NCBI GenBank assembly: GCA_037893245.1
Contig: JBAIAA010000777.1
Location: forward strand, 248,001 to 312,000
Source: Crossaster papposus
Taxonomy: Eukaryota > Echinodermata > Asteroidea > Velatida > Solasteridae
Reading direction: 5' to 3'
DNA length: 64,000 nucleotides
Within the stretch, counting starts at the first letter, position 1; each line of letters starts with the position of its first letter. Under the pieces are notes generated by a model that made no database searches, was not told the origin of the DNA, and saw only the letters and a program-made list of their open reading frames with translations. This document shows positions 11,170 to 22,500 of this stretch, piece by piece. The position numbers and the translations under genes were made by a program.

Positions 11170-11370
11170 TTAAAAAAACAGGAACAATATAAGAACTACT
11201 GCCTTGCGGCGGTTGAAAACGAGTATTGTTTTTCTTGCTTTTCTTAACATCCAATGATTGTAAAACTCCGGACAAGTCAGTTAAACAATGTTTACTATAA
11301 AATACAACCCCCCAAAATGTACCCATTCTTGATAATTCAAGCAATTACTGATGGTGTATCCTACCTTTAC
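11170..11370. mobile_element. MITE family E, truncated copy
   Basis: It ends with 'gatggtgtatcctaccttta', the terminal inverted repeat seen complete at 26931-27257 and 41615-41977. The left end is truncated at 'gggttagggtt'. It is nearly identical to the right half of 41615-41977 because both lie in the duplicated segment. Confidence 0.75.
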
Positions 11371-11807
11371 AATCTTTTGAAGGGCACAATACATTGTTCA
11401 AATATATCCAAGACATCAACAAAATTTTACTTATTGTCAGTTGTACATTTTTATTGTTTGAAAGCAGCAAAAGTTCTCAAAAATCTAAAGAAAAGTGCTT
11501 GACAACTAACCTGACGAAGGTTTAGTTCTGTGAATGATATTTATTCCAATTAATAAAATAATATTCTTAGATTTCGATATGGAACCAACTGCTTAATGGA
11601 AATTTCAAAAAATGCATCTCTGGGACACATCTTTAGACTACTTCAAATTCTTCAAAATGACAGCATGCCAGGGAAATAATTTCACAGGGAGTTTATAGGG
11701 TCATTATTATGTTTACATAATTTGGTGCGAGTTCTGGTACTACAACACTGGAACAATGGAAGAATAATTTCAATTATATTTTCTGTTTTTTTAAAGAATT
11801 ATGAAAG

Positions 11808-11932
11808 CCGGTCTGTATTCGGTGCCCATTATGATGAGGGACGAGTATTTAGTGGAATCAGCAGAAGTTTTAAATCGGGAGAACTTGGCAGACGAGCAGC
11901 TCAAAGGTTCAGTCATATCGAACGAATGACAG
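11808..11932 (+). CDS. FAD-dependent oxidoreductase (sarcosine-oxidase-like), isolated intact exon
   Basis: A 125-nt exon between an AAAG acceptor and an ACAG|GTAAGA donor encodes RSVFGAHYDEGR, VFSGISRSF, and RRAAQRFSHIERMTG. 'FGAHYDEGR' is typical of the DAO-superfamily enzymes annotated as monomeric or peroxisomal sarcosine oxidase-like. The frame fits exon 1 at 41457-41588 in phase (AG|C). The duplicate at 42374-42494 lost four bases here, so this is the better-preserved copy. Exon 1 and all later exons are missing around it, so it is an orphan exon carried by the duplication. Confidence 0.7.
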
Positions 11933-12011
11933 GTAAGAGAGAAACGCACGCACGTGTGAATGCATGTGCGGATATTTCACGCGTACTGTGAACCTGTGAA
12001 GTTCACATTTT

Positions 12012-12082
12012 TTTTTCTCCATCTAAAGAGTAGGTAGCATGTGAATCACATGCTACCTACTCTTTAGATGGAGAAAAAAAAT
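12012..12082. repeat. Perfect ~71-bp palindrome
   Basis: 'tttctccatctaaagagtag', 'gtagcatgtga', a central a and then the exact reverse complement make a hairpin of about 35 bp with a one-base centre. It starts exactly where homology between blocks A and B ends (about 12000). Confidence 0.9.
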
Positions 12083-12154
12083 GAACGAAATTTGAACCCA
12101 ATAGTATAACTGCTAACAAAAACAAAACAGTTTTGTTTGATTTCTAGATTCAAT

Positions 12155-12415
12155 CCAGGAGGTTTGGTCTAATGGTTAATGGTGTCTGATTCACGTGAGA
12201 TGACACATCATTTTGAACACCAACTGCAAAATTTTGTATTTTTGTTTTTCTGGCAAGACACTTTACTTAGGTTGTTCTCTATCAACCTGTGGGGATAGAG
12301 ATGAGATTAATCCAGCATAATCCTCCTGCGACCGTGTACAAAACAAATTGATACAGCCGCAGTCCTCCAAGATCTTCCATTGTTTCTTTAATTTGTTCAC
12401 GGGAGGCGTGGCCAC
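12155..12415 (+). mobile_element. Degenerate tRNA-derived SINE
   Basis: 'ggtttggtctaatggttaat' resembles a tRNA box A. It is followed by 'ggcaagacactttactta', a body motif common in tRNA SINEs of marine invertebrates. Box B is degraded. Confidence 0.45.
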
Positions 12416-12517
12416 TGCCTGAATTCTGCACAATTTTCCCAACAGTACTGTTGATTTGTTGAGGCAGTGTCGATGATATCCAGAACCAGTGCAGATGTCA
12501 TGTTATTTAGGCATATA

Positions 12518-12909
12518 TGTGACCTGCTCTGTGAAAATGAGTCAGATGTCGAAAATTTTACAGAGTTATATACATGTATACCATTAGAAAGAGTGCACTG
12601 TCCTCTTTAATTTGATATGTTAGTCTTAATTTTGACGATCTTGTGAAATCTAAAAAAAACCTTCATGACAGAAATTGTGCATTTAAAACAAAATATTTCC
12701 CTTTAGGAGATGTATGCAATAGAATACAAAACCGGTTTTTCTCACTGAATCTGATTTAATTCAGCATGTTTTAATGTAGAAATTGAAAATATAGATCCTA
12801 ACCAAGCTGAAAATCATGAAATAGGAATATAAAATTGTCATACGTTGAACCACCCAAATTTGTAAGTGCATTCTGCGACATCTGACTCATTTTCACAGAG
12901 CGGGTCACA
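12518..12909. mobile_element. MITE family C, complete
   Basis: Terminal inverted repeats TGTGACCTGCTCTGTGAAAA (left) and TTTTCACAGAGCGGGTCACA (right) extend about 30 bp. They are flanked by ATA/TAT, consistent with a TA target. The interior is AT-rich and non-coding. A second copy is at 25721-26177. Confidence 0.85.
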
Positions 12910-13087
12910 TATGTGTGCATGGCTAACCTTAAACAGCATTAGGTGCAACCTGTACCTTGCTATAGTAAATCCTACAAAATCCATTGATTTCTTGATTTCT
13001 CATTTTTGGCAAGGAGGATTTTGGAGGACTTGGGAAAGATCAAGTTTGAAGTATTTACACTCTTTTTGGGGGTTTTCCATCATGCAG

Positions 13088-13269
13088 TGCCATCTCCTTG
13101 TACTATGAATTGGCGGATGTCGACATGCAGTACATCACCCAGGAGAAGGATGGCAATGGATTTCTGATCAATCTGATTGACTCTCCTGGCCACGTCGACT
13201 TCTCCTCTGAAGTGACTGCGGCTCTACGTGTGACCGACGGTGCACTAGTTGTGGTGGATTGTGTCAGTG
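13088..13269 (+). CDS. EEF2: EF2 exon (residues ~73-134): G3 motif
   Basis: The acceptor is ATGCAG|T, where the first base completes a Thr codon begun in the missing upstream exon. The donor is AGTG|GTACGT. It encodes AISLYYE, then [20 protein letters not shown] and [10 protein letters not shown]. The acceptor fixes that at least one more coding exon must exist upstream. Confidence 0.93.
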
Positions 13270-16200
13270 GTACGTTAAAGTGCGCTCAGAATAGCGCTGG
13301 TCATTTTTTGTGTAACTTACTGTTCGCTTTATTCTGAATATTTGAATGTCAAGTTAAACATGTGCCGGGCTGAACTTGTAATCGCCAGCAAACAGGATTG
13401 TGTGCATCTACACATATTGAGGTTATAAACCCCAATGCCCTGCACTGGAAACTGTACCTTACCTGACAAACTTGAGTAGCTGCTCACAGGTTCAGTGTTT
13501 ACTAAACAGAACCTGCAAAACTCCAACAGGGGCCAATTTCATAAAACATGCAAGCACAAAAATGTGCTTAGCATGAAAATTCTTCCCTTGGGAAAACAGG
13601 GTTACAAATCTAATTTTCAGGTAATATTTATTGTTTGTGACTGTATTTAGCTGGTTTTTGCTTAGCATAAAGAGCATTTGGAGTTTTGGCTTGTAACCAG
13701 TTTTTACTGAGCAAAACTATTTTTGTGCTAAGCAAATTTTTGTGCTAAGCAAATTTTTGTGCTTAGACGTTTTATGAAATTGGCCTCTGGTCTTGTGCTT
13801 ACAGTAATAAACTTGTCAAACTTCTAGCAGGTCAAATCTTTTAAATATGTTTGGTTTTTTTTTGTTTTTTTAAGCTCAATATAGCTTAAAATTTATTAGG
13901 TTTGATAACTTAACCCAAAGTAAATTTGGTAACTCATTGTGCAGCAAAACTTAATGTAGAGAGCACCCGCTTAAGTCTTAAAAAGCCTTATTCTCTTTCA
14001 AAAGACAAAGAATTGAACCCCCCATAAAAGAGAAATCCACGGTTCATTTAAATTGGCTCTCTGAACCCTGAAACGTTTGCAGGTGTGTGCGTTCAGACGG
14101 AGACGGTGTTGCGTCAGGCTATCGCTGAGCGAATCAAGCCCGTGGTGTTCATGAACAAAATGGACCGGGCCCTGCTGGAACTGCAGCTGGAGATGGAAGA
14201 CCTCTACCAGACCTTCCAGCGTATCGTGGAGAGCATCAACGTGATTGTAGCCACTTACGCTGACGAGCATGGACCCATGGGAGATATCCAGGTAACAAAT
14301 CTTTAAATTAATTTGACGGAACCATTACAGTATTGGGTTTTGCCTCACACCTTGAAATTGTGACGTTCAAACTTAAGATCTGAAGGTGTGGAGCAAAACC
14401 CAATACTGTATGGTCCTACAAGGTAAATTTGTGTAAGTTTCAAAGTGAAAAAAGAAATTGGCACTCGAACCTGCGACCTCTGGAATACTGGACCGGTGCT
14501 CTACCAACTGAGCTATCTTGCCCTATCTTAAATAGTCAGTATCTTTGTTAGAGGGCGCTAGTCAGAAGTCATAAACACCAGAATGCCGTGTTGCCAGGGA
14601 TCACGCCCAATTTTACGATACAACCTGGGAAGCGACATGGTGGGGATTAATCAATGAGGATACAACTTTTTATCTTATAATACACGAATAAACTACAAGG
14701 TAAATTTGCATACATTTCAAAGTCAACAAAGAAATTGTCAAGGCGGGACTTTGAAATTTAAGCAGATTTACCTGGTCAGTTTCCCTTGTGGTTTATTTGT
14801 GTATTTAACCCTAACTACCCCAAACCCATCAAACTCCAACTGCAGCTTTCGCTAGGTTTTGGCAGGTTTGGTACCAAACCGTAACAATTTGTTGTTAGAC
14901 TTTGTTTGACTCAGTACCAAAGGCCCAGGGAGACCCTGTTGAATTCTGTGAGGTTCAGGACAGAAAGGCATGGGACTTGTCAAAATGTTAGAAATTTTGA
15001 GAATACACAGGCATTTATACGCGAGTGACCCACATTGTCACGGCACAGTTCCTGGTCAACTGTAAGTGTATGTACACTTACACCTTGTATGTGTGTCCCC
15101 ACTAAAACACATAATACCACTGGCCAGTTATCACTGTTCCAAGTCAATAAAAGTTCAACTGTTGGAGTTTGGAAGATTTAGTACTGTTAGGTTCAGTACA
15201 GTGTACCAAAAATTACTGAACATGTGGGAGCTGTTGAAGTTTGTTAGGTTTGGTATGCTTCCTAGTGCGAGAGCCTAGGGGGTTAGGGTTAAAGATCAAA
15301 AGTTGAATCCTCGCATTGTTGCTTCCCAGGTTGTGTAGTAATTTTTTTTCGCGCCCAAGTGAATTGATGTTACATACTACGTCCATCAGAATCCCGTTTG
15401 TGATAATTGGTTTGGTTCTTGTTCTGGCCTAATGATCATGTACCCATGGGATTTTTCTAAAAGGGATTGTTATTATAGCAAGTTATTTATCTAGTAGCCC
15501 CTTAAATCAAGGGTGGCATAGGCTTGTGTGTAAAAGCGCTTGCCTCTCACCAATGTGGCCCGGGTTCGATTCCTGGCCCGGACCATATGTGACCTGTTCC
15601 AACGAAACCCGGACAAAGTCGACTTTTTCGAATTTTTTCAGATTTTGCTTTTTTCAAATTCTCTAGGTTCTCAGCTTTAAAATGATGTATCATTTACATA
15701 TGTACCCCCACCCTATCTTCCCTGGGGTCTGGATTTAGTGATAAAACCCTGACAACCTAATTATGAGATAAACAGCTTTGAAGTTCAGAAAAGCGTATTA
15801 TTTCTATACACAAATGTTTCACAAAATTGACAAAAAAATACACTTCTGGTAGATGTATTTTGTTCAAATTTGAGGAGATTGTAGATTAATAGTGAGTGAC
15901 TTAGGAAAACCTAAAACCTCAAAATGGTAAAATCCATCTCGAAATTACTTCAGGAGTACATTGTGACAAAACACATTGTGCGACTTTGTCCGGGTTTCGT
16001 TGGAACAGGTCACATATGCGAGTAGAGTTGTGCGATGGTTCTCTCCTGTGCCACGAGGGTTTTTCTCCAGGGCCCAATTTCATAGAGCTGCTTAACGGTA
16101 AGCAAATTTTCGTGCTAGCTTTAGCAGAAAAATTTGCTAACCTTAAGCGCTATTTTTTACGGCGTTTTTGTGCTAACGTTTGCGCGCGCATGGAAATTAT

Positions 16201-16539
16201 ACTGTTACGTCACTGATTTAAGCAAATTTTCCCGCTAGGTTAAGTGTGCCTTTTGCTGCGCTTACTGCTTACGGTCCCCATGAAATAGACGGAGGCTCGG
16301 TTAGCAGAAAATCGTGTGCTTAGCAGCGCTATGAAATTGGGCCCAGGTCATCCGGTTTTCCTCCCTCCTGAAAAATCAAACACTTTCGATCTCAGGTTGT
16401 GTTCCGTAGTCATATATGAGTCGATGTGGCCGGCTGCCATAGGTGCCTTTACGTGCCAGCGACTCGACAACGTTGTACCGTAGCCGCGTCCTTCGCAATT
16501 CAGCACACCAGCTGCGAGTGAGGATGATTAGCCTCCCCA

Positions 16540-16574
<35 letters not shown>

Positions 16575-19500
16575 ATCATTTCCCATTCCCTTGTCCCTTT
16601 TGTGTTCAGGTTTATCCCTACAAGGGCACAGTAGGCTTTGGCTCCGGCTTGCACGGCTGGGCATTCACTCTCAAACAGTTTGCCGAGATCTATGCCAGCA
16701 AGTTCAAGATCGAGCCGGCCAAGTTGATGAAGCGTCTCTGGGGCGATCAGTTCTATAACGCTAAAGAGAAGAAGTGGAACAAAGCCGGCGGAGAAGGTTA
16801 CGTCCGAGGCTTCAACCAGTTTGTGCTCGATCCCATCTACAAGGTAAGGAATGATGACGGTGGTTGCTTTAATAGGGATCGATATTTGTGACCTGTCACC
16901 ACAAAATGTGATTCGGAGATATGGCCATCCAAAGTCAAAATATGAAGGGGTGGTCAATTTTGAGATTTTGCCTTATTTGGAAAGCCCAAGTCATCCTCTA
17001 CATATTCCCATTTTTTTGGGTGCGATCAGATGATCGAAAACCTTAAATTACGCGATTTTCCGTAGTGTTTGCGTAGTTAGTGTTGGACTAAAGTCCATTA
17101 GTGGTCTAATTAACACGGTAATTAAATATGCAAATCAGGTCCTCGTAAGTATCCCACGTTTTTGAAGTTTAGATATTTTGTTGTTTATACAATAGTTTGT
17201 ATGTGTGAAAAATTTTAAGAAATAATGATTAGAACATAGCCGTTGCTATGCTCAACCGAACCTTGTCCTGTTTTGCAATCTTTTGCGTGTTTTGTTTAAG
17301 ATGTTTAAAGTAAGTTTTCTTACAAACTTGTTATGTGAAACTCGTGACTTTCTAGAGCGCGGTAACAAGTAATTATCGCAAAACCCCGGAGTGTTATGCA
17401 CTATTGGAAAGCTCTCTTTTTCTCAAGAATTTGAAAATACTAATATCTCAATTTTCAATATTTTCAACTTTACTCTCATTTTGTTGGGACAGGTCACATT
17501 TTTTGGTATTTCAACTGCGCATGTAAACAATGATGTGGGTCACGAGTCATACAGGATAACTAACGCTTGGCCTGAACATTCGTCCTTGGCAAAAACGGGG
17601 TTACAAACCCAATTTTCAGGGAAAGTATATTGTTTGTTGCTCGTAGTCGGCTTAAAAAGCACACAGAGTTTTTTACTGAGCAAGACCTTAGTGCTAAGCA
17701 ATTTGTGCTTAGCAGCTGCCTGAAATAGGCCTCTGGTAAATACATAACCCTGAATTTTTTTTTTTTATTTTTTTTCGGCAGGTCTTTGACGCCATCATGA
17801 AATTCAAACCAGACGTCACCGCGAAACTCCTAGAGAAACTGAACATCAAATTGACGGTGGAAGACAGGGAAAAAGAGGGCAAGCCCCTGATGAAGGCCGT
17901 CATGCGCAAATGGCTGCCGGCCGGCGAGGCTTTGCTACAGATGATCACCATCCATCTCCCGTCGCCAGTCACCTCCCAAAGGTACCGCATGGAGTTGCTG
18001 TATGAAGGCCCACACGACGACGCCTGCGCTCTGGGTAAGCTGAGAACTGTGAGGGGTTCTGGCCAAAGAAATGGGCAGAGGTTGAAATGAGGGTTCACGG
18101 GTATCAGAAAGGAAGCAAAAATTCTCCTTACAATGCTGTTTCTTGCACTTCAATCGGACATTCCACTAAAATCATTATGGCTGTTTAAAGTTTGCATTTA
18201 TCAACACTGCCCAGTTCCATCTCATTTTGCCAGAACACCTCGTACTTATTAATAGGTTAATTTTTGTCTTGCCTGAAAAGTTTAATTGCAAGCAAACTTG
18301 GATCATAGGCGCAGTTTGGAAACTTCCATATGATGGTGTTATTAAACCCCAACTCCCTACCAATTTATTTTTATTTATTTATTTACAACCATCTTTAATG
18401 AGGGTAACCCATCCAGCAGAAGCTGATCATTTGGGGCCCTCGGTAGAGAGAAGACAATGAGAAGAAGGTACAGATTTAGGGGGAGGAAAACCACAGAAGA
18501 ATATCCTGGGGAAAACCCACGGAGTCGGGCAGGGACTAAAAACCCAATCCACATATTGGCCCAGCCGGGGTTCGAACCCAGGTCATAGTGGTGGAAGGCG
18601 AAGAAAGAACCGCTACGCCAACCTGACTCTTGCACTAACCTGAATCTTTCAATTCCAAAGTGTTAAAACTCCATTTGAGATGGTTATGGTTAAAAGTTAC
18701 GTACGGAGGTCGAAGAACATTTGAGGTCAAGTTGTGAAATGGGGGTAATCGCAAAAGTAGGTGAGACGTGTGGTTTAAGAACCGTCCTTGTTGTCTGGTT
18801 GACCGACTCGTTGTGAAATTTGAATTGCAATTTGTATTAGGCATTTTTAGAATTGGTGTTCCCAAAATCCATTATAATCCCAGCACTAACACATGCACAT
18901 CTATGTGCTCTTCTACATTGTAATACTGACTTTTACAGGCGGTTTGGATGTTTGGAATGTTCAGTGTAGCACTCTACTTGCAAATCTGAAGTAGAGAATT
19001 GGGTAAACCTTTGGTTTTTCCTCTTGTAGGTATCAAGAACTGTGATCCCAACGCGCCTCTGATGATGTACATCTCGAAAATGGTACCGACTACGGACAAG
19101 GGCCGCTTCTATGCATTTGGCCGCGTCTTCTCGGGTAAAGCTGCCACAGGCCAGAAGGTGCGCATCATGGGACCTCACTACGTACCTGGCAAGAAAGACG
19201 ACCTGTACCAGAAGAGTATCCAGAGGTAAGATATGGCTCATATGGGGCTTAGTTCGCGCCGGGATTATTTTAACATCACTGAGCCCAGGGGCGGGATTAT
19301 TTTTAATGAAACTCGATCCGAAGCGGGTTCAGGCCGATAGTGCCGGGAAGCACACCCACGCATTTCCCACCTTGCTCGCTGCTGACAGACATTTCCGAAC
19401 TTGAACTTGGCGTGTTTATGCGTCATCCGTTTTGAATTTGGGGAAAACTTTGCGTTTATATACACGTCATCCGGCGCGAACTGGTTAACCCTCGACCACC

Positions 19501-22500
19501 ATCCCCCTTCCCTCCAACTCCAATCGGGTTCTGTTCAGGTACTCGGCTGAAAGCAAACGGCTCAAATGAGAACCTTGTTAATCCCTTGACGCTGGTATTA
19601 TTTCCCCACTGCACTGGATTATATGCACAACAGCCCTTTATCCAGCTGCACTGCACAATGGACCAGAGCGTGCTGCTTCCGGACGAATTAGCGGGCAGTA
19701 GCCATAGCAGCTTTCTCTTACATTGTCCATTGTAACAGATGGACTAGCTGGTTTTTGTTTAGGTTCACCATGTAAAATATATTTGAAATTGTTATTGTTC
19801 AAGACGTACAAAAGTTACTTTTCAATTTCCGGCTTTGATAAAAACTGAATTTATTAAACAGTGGTTTTTTTATTGAATATTGATTTTAGATGGTGTATCA
19901 CAGACGTTCATGCACAATTTGAATATAGCGTCGCTGCACACAATCAATAAACATTGCTTTGCATCAGCACAACGGATAATGTACAACTTCTTTTCATATT
20001 TGTAAAAAGTATGTCAACACTTTTTAGATTTTTTTTAGATTTTTTTTTTTTTTTTTTAACAAACCTGACATTTGTATTCTGTATTCAGGACTATTCTTAT
20101 GATGGGACGTTACATCGAGCCTATTGAGGATGTGCCCTGTGGTAACATTGTCGGCCTTGTTGGTGTCGACCAGTACTTGGTGAAAACTGGAACCATCTCC
20201 ACATACGAACATGCTCACAACATGAAGGCAAGACTCATTTGTATTGTATTGACATAAGTTGGGAAAATAGCAGTCAAGGCAGAGTCAAAAGGAGTCCATG
20301 CTTTACTGTGGCTGTTATCGTTGTTTGTCTCACCTGAACGAAGTTCAAAAAGAGACTAGGCAATCATTATTTCTGTACGTGGTTCATCCATATGTTTCAT
20401 TTTGGTTACTTTCGAAAAATTGGTTGTGTATGCAAAGATAACGTCCAATGCGCCGTATTTCTGGTCGCATGAGGGCGCTGTGAGACGCTATTTTCCGGGT
20501 ACCCAACACAGGTAAAATCACGTTTAATTAAGTAGTTTAGTAACATTACTTTTATCTAAAAATTGAATATTGAAAAATGTCAATTTGGGGAGCTGTAAGA
20601 ATATGTAAACTGACTTGAATCATCTTCTAATCACTTTTAATTATACCCCCAATACCGTTTGCACAGTGCCCTCAACGTTCAAAAATACGGCCTATTGCTA
20701 TCAAACTTTGGTCGTGCATGCTATAGACGATGTGCCTCTGTTTACATCTGTATTCAAATGTGCCTGGCAGTATGCGCACGCATCATGTTTTACATAAATT
20801 CATCAGAGGTTACATACCATAATTTCCTGCGGTAAAGACGCGGCTTATCTGACTTTCTAGACCACAAAAACATCGCCGCGCGTTATCTTTCGGTGCGCCG
20901 TATATGATGTCGCTTGAGTTCAAAGTGACGGTCTTTGTGTGAAGAATTCTTTGAACGCCGCAATCTTACTCAATAATGCGGTCAACCAATTAGCTCAACT
21001 CTCCGGACATTGTGACCGTGTTTCCATTAACAATGCCGCGATGTGTTGATCCCCCTACGACCGTACATATACGTGTGTACATGTACACGTATACATGTGA
21101 TTTAGCACTCGGCAGCGTGCGTAGTTTTGTTTGCAAGACTATCTTCGCGATTCGGGGCGCCCTCTAACGTACGCCGTAGACCACGCGCGAATTACCTTCG
21201 CTAAGACCGAAGGTCATTGCGTGTATGGTACGGCGTACGTTAGAGGACGCCCGCATCGGCGGCCTACGCGCGCTGCATATACCGCGATTAAGATCGTCTT
21301 GCAAACAAGACTACAGCGTGCGCTGCATGACGCGTACAACAGCGATAAAAAGCTGGCCTGTACTATGTGGCCTTTTTCTAAACGTTTTTTTCATCTACAT
21401 TCCGGCTTCATGCAATTCACCATCCGAACTACACAGCGCGGAGCATTCACAACGACTGGAAAAAAGACTAGGGGGTGTCGCAATTAGGGATACCCGCACG
21501 CGATCGCTGCATGTGATGTACATGTGCATGTACATGCATGCAGTTTATACTGCAGTGATACATGATATGTATCGGCAAAGTAAACCTCGTGCGATATTGT
21601 GACTACTGGTTTGAAGTTTTCATACATTGTTTGCAGGCCAGATAAACTCAAGTACTCAGCAAATTCTTGCTTGGAATAGTGGGATCATTCTAAGGCAACA
21701 AAATGACCCTTTTGTGGCGATGTACCTACACCGGGTGGCGCCTGGTGTTCTTCTGGGTGCGTTCAAGCATGCGCCTTTTTCTGTTGACGTTTGAATTTTT
21801 TGGGGGTGATTTTAGGGACCTGCGCCTTAACCGCCGAGCGCCTTGTCCGCAGGAAATTACGGTAACCCTTGCCCCCTAGGCCCTTTTTGCTAGCAACCGT
21901 CCTCAATCCTCAATTCCTCGGATTCACTACTCAAAAAAATCAAGGGGTACCCACTGGCTCAATCCTCCAAAATCCTTGGATTATTAAATACCATTCATCC
22001 TCAATCCTCAAAACTCCTCAAACTGCAATGAGGATTCTGAAGGATTGAAGAAAGTCAATCCTCGAAAATCCTCATTTTTGTTAAACCCATTTAGCTTCAA
22101 TCCTCAAAAATCCTCCACACTTGAAAAAACATTGTGCCTCAATCCTCCAAAATCCTCATTTAAAAAAAAATGCAATTCAACCTCCATCCTCAAAAATCCT
22201 CAAACTGCAATGAGGACTTTGGAGGATTGAGGAGCGTTAGGGTTAAAAACGTGATAAGATATTGTGTAAAAAGTGTCTGCAGCCTGGCATGGCGAGTTAC
22301 AGTGGATCCATTCGTATGCACGTTCTCGCACGTTGACAAATCAGGAACTTGACTAAACTCCGGATAGATCTAAATCCGTGTACCCATTCCCCTTGAGATT
22401 CGACAGATATTAACGATCGTTGACTGTAATTGTTGGAACAGGTGATGAAGTTTTCCGTCAGCCCCGTGGTGCGCGTTGCCGTGGAGGCCAAAGATCCATC

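Larger units (their letters stand above)
15505..16572 (+). mobile_element. tRNA-derived SINE carrying two nested MITEs
   Basis: The tRNA-like head has 'tggcataggcttgtgtgtaa' (box A) and 'ccgggttcgattcctgg' (box B). The body is interrupted after 'cccggaccata' by a family B MITE (15588-16014), and again after 'gggtttttctcca' by a family D MITE (16070-16344). It then resumes with 'ggtcatccggttttcctccc' and ends in an (ATT)n tail (16541-16572). Removing both insertions restores a SINE of about 360 bp. Confidence 0.75.

Noticed and set aside
21131..21602. Overlapping 118- and 125-codon ORFs
   Set aside because: They cross MITE family G and a palindromic stretch in an EF2 intron; GC-rich inverted repeats explain the open frames.
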